Source: Streptomyces sp. yr375 (GTDB lineage Bacteria; Actinomycetota; Actinomycetes; Streptomycetales; Streptomycetaceae). From it: a stretch of 64,000 bases of DNA. Shown one piece after another: positions 8,350 to 41,624 of this stretch (position 1 is the stretch's first letter; each line of letters opens with the position of its first letter). A program made the translations under genes and the position numbers. The stretch covers positions 48,848-112,847 of the forward strand of contig NZ_FOFF01000027.1 in assembly GCF_900110755.1 (NCBI RefSeq), written 5' to 3'. The notes beneath the pieces are model-generated. The model made no database searches, was not told the origin of the DNA, and worked only from the letters and a program-made list of their open reading frames with translations.

Positions 8350-8673
8350 CTACTCGCCCTTCGGCGCTGCCTGCTGTGCCACCTCGAAGGACCAGAGGGT
8401 GGACGCGGAAGCCGCGGGCTTGGGCCGTTCCCCCTGCTCGCCGCCCTGGTGCGCCGCCTTCATCGGGCCCTTGAGCCAGGCCTGGAACGACTCCTCGTCA
8501 CGCCACCGCGTGTAGACGAGATAGGTGTCGGTGCCCTCGACCGGGCGCAGGAGCTCGAACCACTCGAAGCCGTCCGAGTCCGCGACGGAGTCGGCGCGGG
8601 CGGCGAACCGCGACTCAAGGGTCTCCCGCTGCTCCGCCGGGACGGTCAGTACGTTGATCTTCACTACGCTCAT
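8350..8673 (-). CDS. Antibiotic biosynthesis monooxygenase (ABM) domain protein
   Basis: 107-aa single-domain protein of the ABM/dimeric alpha-beta barrel fold. VVKINVLTVPAEQRETLESRF, then FEWFELLRPVEGTDTYLVYTRW and the helix EESFQAWL, follow the order seen in heme-degrading or quinol monooxygenases of the HmoA/ABM type. Such proteins act as cofactor-free monooxygenases or heme-binding proteins. It has no partner on its strand and is convergent with the chitinase. It is not in the NRPS operon and is on the opposite strand, so a biosynthetic role is doubtful. Confidence 0.85.
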   Translation of the reverse strand: MSVVKINVLTVPAEQRETLESRFAARADSVADSDGFEWFELLRPVEGTDTYLVYTRWRDEESFQAWLKGPMKAAHQGGEQGERPKPAASASTLWSFEVAQQAAPKGE

Positions 8674-8776
8674 GCCCCCATCCTGCCTCCCACAGCCACC
8701 GAGCCGGCGCGCGACCCCTACGCGACACCCCTCCGGTTCGGGCGGATTACAGTGCGGCAGGGGCTGGTCGTGCGTC

Positions 8777-8908
8777 GTGCGTAACGACGTCCATGAGGCG
8801 TGGAGGGTGACGACCGTGGCCGGGGAGATCGAGGAGAAGGCTCTGCGGATCGACGCGAAGCGCGTCGACGAGGCCGCCGTCGAGCGTCCCGAGGCGGTGG
8901 CGGCGTGA
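8777..8908 (+). CDS. Possible small ORF coupled to the VOC gene
   Basis: A 43-codon frame (GTG 8777) ends in TGA at 8906-8908, overlapping the GTG of the VOC gene. Its C-terminal half (EIEEKALRIDAKRVDEAAVE) is acidic-basic and helical, plausibly real coding. There is no convincing ribosome binding site, and the family is unknown. It may be a remnant. Confidence 0.22.
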   Translation: MRNDVHEAWRVTTVAGEIEEKALRIDAKRVDEAAVERPEAVAA

Positions 8909-9351
8909 ACCGGCCCCCGCCCACCCATGGCACGTTGCACCACATCGAACTGTGGGTGCCGGACCTCGACCGCGCGGTCGCCTCGCTCGGCTGGCTGCTG
9001 GAGGCCCTGGGCCACACCCTCTTCCAGAGCTGGCACAACGGACGCAGTTGGCGGCTCGGCACGACCTACCTGGTCCTTGAGCAGTCGCCGGCCCTCGCCG
9101 CCGACCGCCACGACCGCTGCCGGCCAGGACTGAACCACCTTGCCTTTCACGTCGAAGACGCCATGGCGGTCGAACAGTTGGCGACCGACGCGACCCGGCA
9201 CGGCTGGTGTCTGATGTTCCCCGACCGGCATCCGCACGCGGGCGGCGCGCAGCACTACGCCGCCTATCTGGAGAACGGCGACGGCTTCGAGATCGAACTC
9301 GTGGCGATCGACCCACCACGACAGCACGGGGACGCGTCGCCGCATGTGTGA
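8905..9351 (+). CDS. VOC (glyoxalase/dioxygenase) superfamily protein
   Basis: 148-aa vicinal oxygen chelate protein with two beta-alpha-beta-beta-beta repeats. The first starts LHHIELWVPDLDRAVA and the second LNHLAFHVEDAMAVEQL. It ends with the metal-site Glu in FEIELVAID. Candidate metal ligands are the His in HHIE, the His in LNHLAF and that Glu. GTG at 8905 is chosen because the domain begins right after it and it overlaps an upstream stop. It could be a lyase, dioxygenase or resistance protein. It is the gene immediately upstream of the NRPS operon, but a 107-nt gap and the separate leader argue against co-transcription. Confidence 0.83.
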   Translation: MNRPPPTHGTLHHIELWVPDLDRAVASLGWLLEALGHTLFQSWHNGRSWRLGTTYLVLEQSPALAADRHDRCRPGLNHLAFHVEDAMAVEQLATDATRHGWCLMFPDRHPHAGGAQHYAAYLENGDGFEIELVAIDPPRQHGDASPHV

Positions 9352-9458
9352 GGGATGTGTGGCGTAACGGTGGAGATTGCGGATGTCGTTGCTCCGCTTG
9401 GCGCCAATGCTGGGTAGTGCACGACGTTCCATGGTTCGACTGGAGGAAGCAGCCCACC

Positions 9459-9587
9459 GTGAACCCTTTTGACGACGCAGGCGGCGCGGTGTACGGGCAG
9501 GACGCGCGGGACGCGTGTCGGGCGTACGTCGAGGAGAAGTGGACGGACCTGCGGCCCGCGAGCCTCATCGCGGCGATGGCCGGCTGA
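9459..9587 (+). pseudogene. Truncated MbtH-like protein with in-frame internal deletion (mini-MbtH)
   Basis: 42-residue frame starting with GTG after a good GGAGGAAG site. It begins NPFDDAGGAVY and ends ARDACRAYVEEKWTDLRPAS, which are the N- and C-terminal thirds of an MbtH-like protein. Against the intact copy at 40232 it lacks about 27 central residues, from VLVNDEG to WEVAHE. That segment contains the conserved SLWP tryptophan and the second tryptophan that insert into the A-domain interface. Both ends remain in the same frame, so a small protein could still be made. It sits just ahead of the NRPS gene, where a working mbtH is often found. It is probably non-functional, but not certainly. 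Confidence 0.75.
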
Positions 9588-9600
9588 CGGCGTAATCGCC

Positions 9601-9670
9601 ATCCCTTTTGTTCCTTTTCTCGCCCTTGCCCTTCTTCCTCTTTCTGTTTCTCTCCCCCTCCTCTCCCCGG
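9601..9670 (+). other. Polypyrimidine tract in the NRPS leader
   Basis: About 70 nt made almost wholly of C and T on the coding strand, with only a few G, lies between the mini-MbtH stop and the NRPS start. The other strand is a matching purine tract. The rest of 9588-9771 shows no gene. Such tracts can form triplex DNA or an unstructured leader; the function here is unknown. Confidence 0.6.
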
Positions 9671-9771
9671 CGGCTGCCGGTGTTCCGACGTGTGTCAGGC
9701 ATGTCCGTGAGACGGGGGAGGGCGAGTCCTGCTGCCCCCGCCCAGCGGGCGCTGTGAAGATTGGATGAGTA

Positions 9772-32969
<23,198 letters not shown>

Positions 32970-32973
<4 letters not shown>

Positions 32974-35900
32974 CGCAGGCGGATGCGCAGCCGGAACTGG
33001 AAGACATCCTGCCGCTGGCGCCCCTACAGGAAGGGCTGCTGTTCCACGCGCTCTACGACGAGACGGCGCTCGACGTCTACACCCTGCAGATGGCCTTCGA
33101 CCTGGAGGGCGCCCTCGACGCCGAGGCGCTGCGCGCCGCCGCGCGCGCCCTGCTGCGCCGCCACGCCAGCCTCCGGGCCGGCTTCTGGCACGAGGACCTG
33201 GACGAGCCGGTGCAGATCATCCCCCGCGAGGTGGCGCTGCCCTGGGCGGACGCCGACCTTAGCGCGATGGACTGCGCCGAGCGCGACGCCGAGGCGGAGC
33301 GGATCGCGGTGGCCGACCGGCTGCGCCGCTTCGACCCGGCCGACCCGCCGCTGCTGCGGTTCACGCTCATCCGGCTCGGCCAGGCGCGCTACCGGTTCCT
33401 GCTCACCGCCCACCACCTGGTGCTCGACGGGTGGTCCGTGCAGTTGCTGCTGGGCGAGCTGTTCCAGCTCTACGCGCGGCGCGGCCACGAGGACGGGATG
33501 CCCCCGGCGGCCCGCTACCGCGACTACCTGGCCTGGCTGGCCGGCCAGGACCGGGCCGCCGCCGAGGACGTCTGGCGCGAGGTGCTGAAGGGCGTCGACG
33601 AACCCACCCGGGTCGCCCCCGCGGACCCGTCCCGGGCACCGGAACTGCCCGGCCAGGTCCTCCGCGACCTGCCGGACGACCTCGCCGCCGCGCTGGACGG
33701 CCTCGCCCGCCGCGAGGGCCTGACCCTCAACACGGTGTTCCTCGGCGCGTGGGCGATCGTCCTCGGCCGGCTGACCGGCCGGGACGACGTGGTGTTCGGC
33801 ACCACGGTGTCCGGGCGCCCGCCCCAGGTGCCCGGGGCCGAGAAGATGATCGGCCTGTTCGCCAACACACTGCCGGTCCGCGTCCGCCTCGACCCGGCGC
33901 AGCCGCTGACCGGGATGCTGGCCCGCCTGCAACAGGACCAGACCCGCCTGATGGCCTGTCAGCACGTGGGGCTGGCCGGCATCCAGCGCAGCCTGGACTC
34001 GGGTGAACTCTTCGACACGGCCACCGTGTTCGAGAACCTCCCGGCCGGCGAGAGCGAACTCGCCGCAGCCGCGCACGGCACCGGACTGCGGGTGACCGCG
34101 ACCCGCAGTCACGGCGTCACCCACTACCCGCTCAACTTCATGGTGATGCCCGGCAGGCCGCTGCGGCTGCGCCTGGACCACCAGAGCGACCTGTTCGACC
34201 GCGAGGCCGCGGAGGCGATCATGGGCCGGGTGGTCCGGGTCCTGCGGGCCGCGGTCGCGGACCCCGGCCGACGGATCGGCGCTCTGGAGATCCTCACGCC
34301 GGACGAACGCGCCCGGGTGCTGGTGGAGTGGAACGGCACGCAGGGCGAGCCGCCGTCGGTCCTGGTGCCCGAGGCCTTCGCCGCACAGGCCGCGCGCACC
34401 CCGGACGCGGTGGCCGTGACCGCCGGCCGGACCCGGTGGACGTTCGCGGAGCTGGACGCCCGCGCCGACACGCTCGCGCGGCGCTTGACCGGCCTCGGAG
34501 TCGGGCCCGACACCCTCGTCGGACTGTGCGTGCGCAGGTCGCCGGAGATGATCGCGGCCGTCCTGGCCGTGTGGAAGGCCGGCGGCGTGTGCGTGCCGCT
34601 CGACCCCGGCTACCCCGCGCAGCGGCTGTCCCTCATGCTCGCCGACGCCGCCGTGCCCGTGGTCCTGACCGAACGCGCACTGACCGCACTCCTGCCCGAC
34701 AACCGCGCCGCCCTCGTCCTGCTGGACACGGACGATCAGCCCGACACGGAAGTGGACGCCCACGCGGTCACGCCGCCGGTGTTACGTGCGGACCACGCCG
34801 CCTACGTCGTGTACACGTCCGGGTCGACGGGCGTGCCGAAGGGCGTCGTCGTGACGCACCAGGGGCTGGCCAACCTGTACGCCAACCACCGCGACCGGGT
34901 GTTCGGCCCGGCCGCGGCCACCGTGGCCGCGGCGCAAGGGCGCCGGCTGCGGGTGGCGCACACCGCGTCGCTGTCCTTCGACGCGAGCATGGGCCAGATC
35001 CTGGGCCTCGTCGCCGGACACGAACTGCACATCGTGGACGACGACACCCGCCGCGACGCCGTCGCCCTCCTGGACCACGTACGCGACCAGGGTCTCGACT
35101 ACCTCGGGATCACACCGTCGCTGCTGCGCGAACTGGCCGCGCTGGGCCTGCTGGACGGCCCCGGCCACCGGCCGAACGTGATCCTGCTCGGCGCGGAGGC
35201 CACCGGAGCGGCGCTGTGGGAGACGCTGCGCGAGCACCCGGGCACCGAGGTCCACAACTACTACGCGCCGAGCGAGTGCACGGTCGACGCCGTCGGAGCC
35301 CGGGTACGCGACAGCGACCGGCCGGCGATCGGCCGGCCGATCCAGAACATGCGGGTCTACGTGCTCGACGCACGGCTGCGCCCGGTGCCGCCCGGCGCGG
35401 TGGGGGAGGTCTACCTGTCCGGCGTCCAGCTCGCCCGCGGCTACCTGAACCGGCCCGGTCTCACCGCCGAGCGCTTCGCCGCCGACCCGTTCGGCCGTCC
35501 GGGAGCCCGGATGTACCGGACCGGTGACCTGGCCCGCTGGACCACCGCCGGACTGCTGGAGTTCGCCGGCCGCGCCGACGAGCAGGTGAAACTGCGCGGG
35601 TTCCGGATCGAGCTCGGCGAGGTCGAGGCGGTGCTCGCCCGGCACGCCACGGTCGCCCACGCGGTCGCGACGGTGCGCGAGGACCGCCCCGGCGACCAGC
35701 GCCTGACCGCCTACGTGGTGCCCGCGCCCGGCGCCACGGCGGACCCGGGCGAACTCCGGGAGTACGTCGCCCGGGCGCTGCCCGAGTTCATGGTCCCGGC
35801 CGCGATCGTCCTCCTCGACGCCCTGCCCCTCACCCCCAGCGGCAAACTGGCCCGCCGCGAACTCCCGGCCCCGGGGCCCGGCTTCCACGGAGCCGCCGGC

Positions 35901-38900
35901 CGGGAGCCGCGCGGCCAGGCGGAGGAGATCCTGTGCGGCCTGTTCGCCGAGGCCCTCGGGATCGCGCGCGCCGGCATCGACGACGACTTCTTCGCCCTGG
36001 GCGGGCACTCGCTGCTCGCGACCCGGCTGGTGTCCCGCATCCGCACGGTGCTCGGCGCCGAACTCGCCGTACGGGACGTGTTCGAGGCCCCGACCGTCGC
36101 CGGGCTCGCCGCCCGGCTCGACGCGCCGCGCGAGGGCGTCCGGCGACGGCCGCCGCTGCGGTCCGCGGGCGAGCGCCCGGACGAACTCCCGCTGTCGTTC
36201 GCCCAGCGCCGCCTGTGGTTCCTGCACCGGCTGGAAGGCCCGTCGGCCACCTACAACATGCCGTTCGCCCTGCGCCTGACCGGTGACCTCGACGTCCCGG
36301 CGCTGCGCGCGGCCCTGGGCGACGTGGTGGCCCGGCACGAGACGCTGCGCACGGTCTACCCGGACGCCGAGGGCACCCCGCGCCAGCACGTCCTCGCCCC
36401 CGCCGACGCCCCCGTCGACCTGCCCGTCCGGTCGGTCGACGAGGCCGGGCTCACCGCCGCGATCGCGGCCGCCGCTGCCCACCGGTTCGACCTCACGGCC
36501 GAACCGCCCCTGCACGCCGTCCTGTTCGCGCTCGGCCCGGACGAGCACGTCCTGCTGCTCGTGCTCCACCACATCGCCGGCGACGGCTGGTCCAACCGCC
36601 CGTTCGCCCGCGACCTCTCCGGCGCCTACACCGCCCGCAGTGCGGGCCGGGCCCCGTCCTGGGCTCCACTGGCCGTCCAGTACGCCGACTACACCCTGTG
36701 GCAGCGGCGGTTCCTCGGCGCGCCGGACGACCCGGACAGTGTGCTCGCGCGCCAGGTGGAGTACTGGCGGGAGACCCTGGACGGCCTGCCGACCGAGCTG
36801 GAGCTGCGGCGCGACCGGCCCCGCCCGGACGTCGCCGACCACCACGGCGCCACGGTCCCGCTGCGGCTGGGCCCGGACCTCCACGCCCGGCTCGCCGGGC
36901 TGGCCCGGACGGCGGGCGCGAGCCTGTTCATGGTCGTCCAGACGGCGCTGGCGGCGCTGCTCACCCGGGAGGGCGCGGGCACCGACATCCCGATCGGCAC
37001 GCCGATCGCGGGGCGCACCGAGGACGCCCTCGACGACCTCGTCGGCTGCTTCGTCAACACGCTGGTGCTGCGCACCGACACCGGTGGCGACCCGAGCTTC
37101 GCCGACCTGCTCGGCCGGGTCCGCGAGAGGGGCCTCGCCGCACACGCCCACCAGGACGTGCCCTTCGACCACCTGGTCGAGGTGCTCAAGCCGGCCCGTT
37201 CGGCGGCCCGGCACCCCCTCTTCCAGGTGATGCTGACCCTCCAGCACGCCGAAGACCTCGCCGTGGAGCTGGGCGGTCTGCGCTACCGGGCCGAGGAGGT
37301 GGAGTCACGGTCGGCCAAGTTCGACCTGCTGTTCCGGCTCGCCGAACGGCACACCCCGGACGGCCTGCCCGGCGGTCTGGAGGGCGGCGTCGAATACAGC
37401 ACCGACCTCTTCGACCGGCAGACGGTGCAGGACCTGGTGACCAGGTTCGAGCGGCTCTTCGACGCCGCGACCGCCGACCCCGCCGAACGGATCTGGCGGC
37501 TCGACACCCTCGCGCCCACGGACCGCGAGCGGGTCCTGCGGACGTGGAACGACACCGCACGGCCGCTGTCCCCGCACACGCTGCCGGACCTGTTCGAGGC
37601 ACAGGCGGCCCGCACCCCGCAGGCGCCCGCCCTCGCCGCCGACGGCGTCACCCTGTCCTACGCCGAACTGAACGCCCGCGCCAACCGGCTGGCCCACGCC
37701 CTGATCGAGCGCGGCGCGGGCCCGGAGCAGGTCGTGGCCGTCGCCCTGCCGCGCTCCGCCGAACTGGCCGTGGCCCTGCTGGCCGTCCTCAAGTCCGGCG
37801 CCGCCTATCTGCCCATCGACACCAACCATCCGGCCGAGCGGATCCGCGCCCTGCTCGACGACGCCCGGCCGGTCTGCGTCCTCGACGACCCGGACCAGGT
37901 ACGCGACCCCGGCGACCGGCCGGACACGGACCCCGGCGACACCTCCCGCGCCACACGGCTGACGCCGGCGCACCCCGCGTACGTGCTCTACACCTCCGGA
38001 TCCACCGGCACGCCCAAGGGAGTGGTCGTCCCGCACGCCGCCGTCGTCAACCGGATGCTCGGCATCCAGGCCGAGTACGCACTCGAGCCCTCCGACATCG
38101 TGCTGTACAAGGCGCCGATGGCGTTCGACGCGTCCGTGTGGGAGTTCTTCTGGCCCCTGATTACCGGTGCCCGGATCGTGGTCGCGGACCCCGAGGGCCA
38201 CCGCGACCCGGCCTACCTGGCCGCGACGATCCGCGAACACCGGGTGACCACCGTGCACTTCGTGCCGTCGATGCTGGCGGCCTTCCTCGACGAGCCCGCC
38301 GCGGCCGGCTGCGCCAGCCTGCGCCGCGTCCTGACCGGCGGCGAGGCACTCCCGGCGGACCTGCGCGACCGTGCCCTGACCCTGCTGGACGCGACCCTGC
38401 ACCACCTGTACGGCCCCACGGAGACCGCCATCCACGCGACCTCCTGGACCTGCGACCGCGAACCGGCCACCGGCCCGAACACGGACACGCACGAGGGCAC
38501 GAACACGGACACGGACGGCCGTACGGTGCCGATCGGCCGCCCCGTCACCAACATGCGCGCCTACGTCCTGGACGCGGGACTCGGCCCGGTGCCGCCCGGC
38601 GTGGTGGGCGAGGTCTACCTGGCCGGCGTCCAGCTCGCCCGCGGCTATCTCAACCGGCGCGACCTCACGGCGGAACGGTTCGTCGCCTGCCCGTTCGGCG
38701 CCCCGGGGGAGCGGATGTACCGCACCGGCGACCTCGCGCACTGGACGGCGGACGGCGTGCTGCGCTTCACCGGCCGCGCCGACGACCAGGTGAAACTGCG
38801 CGGCTTCCGCATCGAGCTCGGCGAGGTCGAGGCTGCACTGACCCGGCACGACACGGTCGCCCGTGCTGCGGCGCTGATCCGCGAGGACCAGCCGGGACAG

Positions 38901-40145
38901 CGGCGCCTGGTGGCGTACGTGGTCGCGGCCCCTGGCACCGAGCCGCAGGAGACCGACCTGCGGGCCCACGCCGCGGCGACGCTGCCGGAGTTCATGGTGC
39001 CGGCCCACGTCGTCGTGGTGGCCGCCCTGCCCCTGACGAACAGCGGCAAACTGGACCGGCGTGCCCTGCCGGAGCCCAGCCGGCGCTTCGTGACGTCCAG
39101 GCGGCCGGCGCGCACGCCCGAGGAGGAGATCCTCCGGGGTCTGTTCGCCGAGTCCCTCGGCGTGGCCGGAGCCGGCATCGACGACGACTTCTTCGAACTC
39201 GGCGGGGACTCGCTGGCGGCGATCCGGCTGGTGTCCCGGATCCGGGACACGACGGGCCTCGACCTGTCGGTCCGGGACCTCTTCGCCGCGCCCACGGTGA
39301 GCCGCCTCATGGACCGGCTGCGCCTCGGCGTCTCCGGCGACGCCTTCGACGTCCTCCTGCCGCTGCGCGCCTCCGGCGGACGCCCGCCGCTGTTCTGCGT
39401 GCACCCCGCCGGCGGCCTGAGCTGGTGCTACACCGGGCTGCTGCGGCAACTGGGGCCGGACGTCCCGGTGTACGGGCTCCAGTCGCGCGGCATCGCGCGG
39501 CCCGACGCGTACCCGGCGACGATGGACGACCTGGTCACCGACTACGTCGCGCAGATCCGGTCGGTGCGCCCCACCGGCCCCTACCACCTGCTGGGCTGGT
39601 CGTTCGGCGGCGTCGCGGCCCACGCGGTCGCGGTCCGCCTCCAGTCCGAGGGCGAGGAGGTGGCCCTGCTCGCCCTGCTCGACGCCTATCCCCGAGACCC
39701 CGACACTGACCCCGACACCCGGATTCCGCCCGTGGACGAGCAAAAGGTCCTCGCCACCCTGCTCGACTTCGCGGGCCACGGCGAGGACGCCGGCATCGCC
39801 GCCGACGGCGAACCCCTGCGGATCGCCGATGTCATGGAGATCCTGCGGACCGGCGGCGGGCACCTGGCGGACATCGAGGAGCGCCGCGTCGTGGCCCTGA
39901 CCGAGGTCTTCACCAACAACGCGAGGCTCTCCGCGGCGCACGTGCCCGGCCGGTTCGACGGGAACGTCCTGCACTTCACGGCCCTGGCCGAACGCCCGCC
40001 CGGGCAGCCGACGGCGGCCGTCTGGGAGCCCGCGATCACCGGACGGGTGGAGCAGTACGCCGTGGACTGCGCCCACCGCGAGATGTGCCGGCCCGAACCG
40101 CTGGCCCGGATCGGCCGCGTACTGGCCGAGCGACTGAGCGACTGA
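32970..40145 (+). CDS. Nonribosomal peptide synthetase, modules 7-8 with thioesterase (2391 aa)
   Basis: Terminal NRPS with order C-A-T-C-A-T-TE. ATG at 32970 overlaps the stop of the first NRPS and has GGAGG just upstream, so the two are coupled. C7 begins ILPLAPLQEGLLFHALYDE, the form of DCL domains that follow an E domain. The C-terminal thioesterase (about 2130-2391) has the oxyanion motif HPAGGLSW and the nucleophile Ser2211 in GWSFGG, so it should release the octapeptide by hydrolysis or cyclization. One TTA codon occurs at 34782. It is followed by a heptamer repeat array and an intact mbtH. Confidence 0.97.
32990..36125 (+). other. NRPS module 7: DCL-type C, A (specificity unassigned), T
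   Basis: C7 has HHLVLDG and the LQEGLLFH start typical of domains accepting a D-configured donor. A7 gives D-A-G-G-L-G-Y-V-D-K, unassigned but the sister of A3. Both share the RVAHTASLSFD, GHELHxVDxDTRRD and NYYAPSECTVD blocks. T7 is GGHSLLATRL. The Asp at pocket position nine occurs in several codes and does not by itself decide the substrate. Confidence 0.72.
34782..34784 (+). promoter_or_regulatory. TTA codon in the second NRPS gene
   Basis: In-frame TTA (Leu) in A7, just before the phosphate-loop motif. It adds a third bldA-dependent codon to the operon. Confidence 0.8.
36150..40145 (+). other. NRPS module 8: C, A (Ser-like but altered), T, TE
   Basis: C8 is LCL-type with HHIAGDG. A8 gives D-A-W-H-L-G-L-I-H-K. 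It is clearly related to the Ser domain A4 (both have SVWEFFWPLITGAR and TTVHFVPSML) but differs at three pocket positions (V to A, S to G, D to H). A different residue, perhaps larger than Ser, is therefore expected. T8 has GGDSLAAIRL. The type I thioesterase follows. Confidence 0.72.
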
Positions 40146-40158
40146 GCGACGCAGACAC

Positions 40159-40207
40159 CGAAAGCCGAAAGCCGAAAGCCGAAAGCCGGAAGCCGGAAGC
40201 CGGAAGT
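40159..40207 (+). repeat. Heptanucleotide tandem array ahead of mbtH
   Basis: Seven 7-mers: CGAAAGC four times, CGGAAGC twice, then CGGAAGT. The array fills the gap between the NRPS2 stop and the mbtH ribosome binding site. Every unit is purine-rich and weakly Shine-Dalgarno-like. Confidence 0.92.
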
Positions 40208-40231
40208 TGGAAGCAGGAAGGAAGCACAGCC

Positions 40232-40450
40232 ATGACGAACCCCTTCGAGGACTCCGAGGGCACCTACCTGGTGCTCGTCAACGACGAGGGCCAGCACTCT
40301 CTCTGGCCGTCCTTCGCGGACGTCCCGGCGGGCTGGGAGGTCGCCCACGAGCAGGACACGCGGGAGGCCTGCCTCGCCTTCGTCGAGGAGCACTGGACCG
40401 ACATGCGCCCCAAGAGCCTGGCGCGGGCCATGGACGGGGCCGGTTCCTGA
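40232..40450 (+). CDS. MbtH-like protein (NRPS A-domain chaperone)
   Basis: 72-aa MbtH-family protein that binds A domains and supports their folding and activity. It has the family pattern: NPFEDSEGTYLVLVNDEGQ, then SLWPSF, then VPAGWEV, and finally the C-terminal helix REACLAFVEEHWTDMRPKSL. The conserved tryptophans are all present. The start ATG follows AGGAAGGAAG. It is the only intact MbtH gene in the window and serves the eight A domains; a truncated relative lies upstream of the NRPS genes. Confidence 0.96.
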   Translation: MTNPFEDSEGTYLVLVNDEGQHSLWPSFADVPAGWEVAHEQDTREACLAFVEEHWTDMRPKSLARAMDGAGS

Positions 40451-40496
40451 CGCGTCGGTGAACGCGCATCAGATCTAGACCTTGAGGAGGACCGAT

Positions 40497-41624
40497 TTGC
40501 CGACCTACCAGGAGTTCGCCCTCGGCGGCGTCGAGGAGGTGACGCTGGAGCTGACGGCGCAGGAGAGCGAGCAGTTCCGCAAGGTCGCCGCCGAGGTGAC
40601 CGACGCGCTGCCGCACGCGGGCCTCGCGAACCCTGCGCTGCTCGACGACCCCGACCTGCTCGCGGACGTCGAGTTGGCGGCGCGCTGGCTCCCGCCGCGA
40701 CTGGCCCGGGCGCTCAGCCACTTCCGCAGAGCGGGCAACGCGCACGGCACCCTCGTCGTGCGGAACGTACCCGTCGACGACGACCTGCCCCCGACGCCCG
40801 CCGACGGTGTCGCCCCGGACTGGACGCGGCTGCCGCTGGCCACCGTCGCCCAGCTCGCCACGGTGTCCTGGCTCGGCGACGTCATCGCCTACGCGGAAGA
40901 GAAGTCCGGCCGCCTCGTCCAGGACGTCGTACCGGTCAGGGGCGCCGAGCGGCGGCAGGAGAACAGCGGCAGCGTGATGCTCGAACTGCACACCGAGGAC
41001 GGCTTCCACCCCTTCAAGCCGGACTTCATCACCCTGCTGTGCCTGCGCGCCGACCACGAGCGCGGCGCGTTCACCACGTCCGGCGCGATCACGCGGGCGC
41101 TGCCCCGACTGTCCGCCGAGTGCGTCGCGACACTGCGCCGGCCGCTGTACCGGATCCGCCACAGCAGCTCGTTCGGCGCCACCGGAACCGGAACCGGAAC
41201 CGGAACCGGCACCGGAACCGGAACCGGCACCAGCACCGGAACCGGCACCAGCACCGGAACCGGCACGGGCACCGACGCCGTCTCGATGCCGCTGCCCGTC
41301 CTGTCCGGGCCGCACGCCGAGCCCGAACTGATCGCCGACTTCCACGCCATGGAAGCGGACGGCGAGGGCGCGGCACGGGCGCTCGACGAACTCCGGGACG
41401 CCATGGTCGCGGTGCTGGTGGGCACGGTGCTCGACGTCGGCGACCTGATCGTCGTGGACAACCGGGCCGCCGTACACGGCCGCACCGACTTCCGGCCCCG
41501 CTACGACGGCCGGGACCGCTGGCTGCGGCGCTGCTTCGCGGTCTCCGACCTGCGCCTGTCCCGTGGCCTGCGGGCGGCCGGGTCCCAGGTGTGCGAGCCG
41601 CTGCCGCCGGGGGGCCGCCCGTGA
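40497..41624 (+). CDS. Clavaminate-synthase-like Fe(II)/2-oxoglutarate oxygenase (amino acid beta-hydroxylase type)
   Basis: 375-aa oxygenase of the AsnO/VioC/clavaminate synthase group, which hydroxylates the beta-carbon of free or bound Asn, Arg and related residues. The iron triad uses the HxE form: His165 and Glu167 in LHTEDGFHPFKPD, with the distal His327 in AAVHGR. RDRWLRR holds the 2-oxoglutarate Arg. TTG at 40497 is the start because GAGGAGG lies six bases upstream. The stop overlaps the GTG of the ABC ATPase. A Gly-Thr run of about 30 residues (229-258) is inserted before the segment that forms the active-site lid in this family. Likely targets: the Asn, Asp-like or X residues of the octapeptide. 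Confidence 0.9.
   Translation: MPTYQEFALGGVEEVTLELTAQESEQFRKVAAEVTDALPHAGLANPALLDDPDLLADVELAARWLPPRLARALSHFRRAGNAHGTLVVRNVPVDDDLPPTPADGVAPDWTRLPLATVAQLATVSWLGDVIAYAEEKSGRLVQDVVPVRGAERRQENSGSVMLELHTEDGFHPFKPDFITLLCLRADHERGAFTTSGAITRALPRLSAECVATLRRPLYRIRHSSSFGATGTGTGTGTGTGTGTGTSTGTGTSTGTGTGTDAVSMPLPVLSGPHAEPELIADFHAMEADGEGAARALDELRDAMVAVLVGTVLDVGDLIVVDNRAAVHGRTDFRPRYDGRDRWLRRCFAVSDLRLSRGLRAAGSQVCEPLPPGGRP
41181..41270 (+). repeat. ACCGGA-type hexanucleotide array inside the oxygenase gene
   Basis: Fifteen tandem 6-mers (mostly ACCGGA or ACCGGC, twice ACCAGC, once ACGGGC) encode alternating Thr-Gly/Ser residues. The frame is kept throughout. Confidence 0.93.

Noticed and set aside
8350..8673. 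ABM-domain gene as a tailoring enzyme of the NRPS
   Set aside because: It is on the opposite strand, outside the operon, and of the common stand-alone heme/quinol monooxygenase-like type.
9459..9587. Possible complete small MbtH family member
   Set aside because: The central block with both conserved tryptophans is missing, so it cannot be a normal MbtH; kept as a truncated gene instead.
40482..40496. Earlier TTG at 40482 as start of the oxygenase
   Set aside because: It overlaps the Shine-Dalgarno GAGGAGG, which is ideally placed for TTG at 40497.
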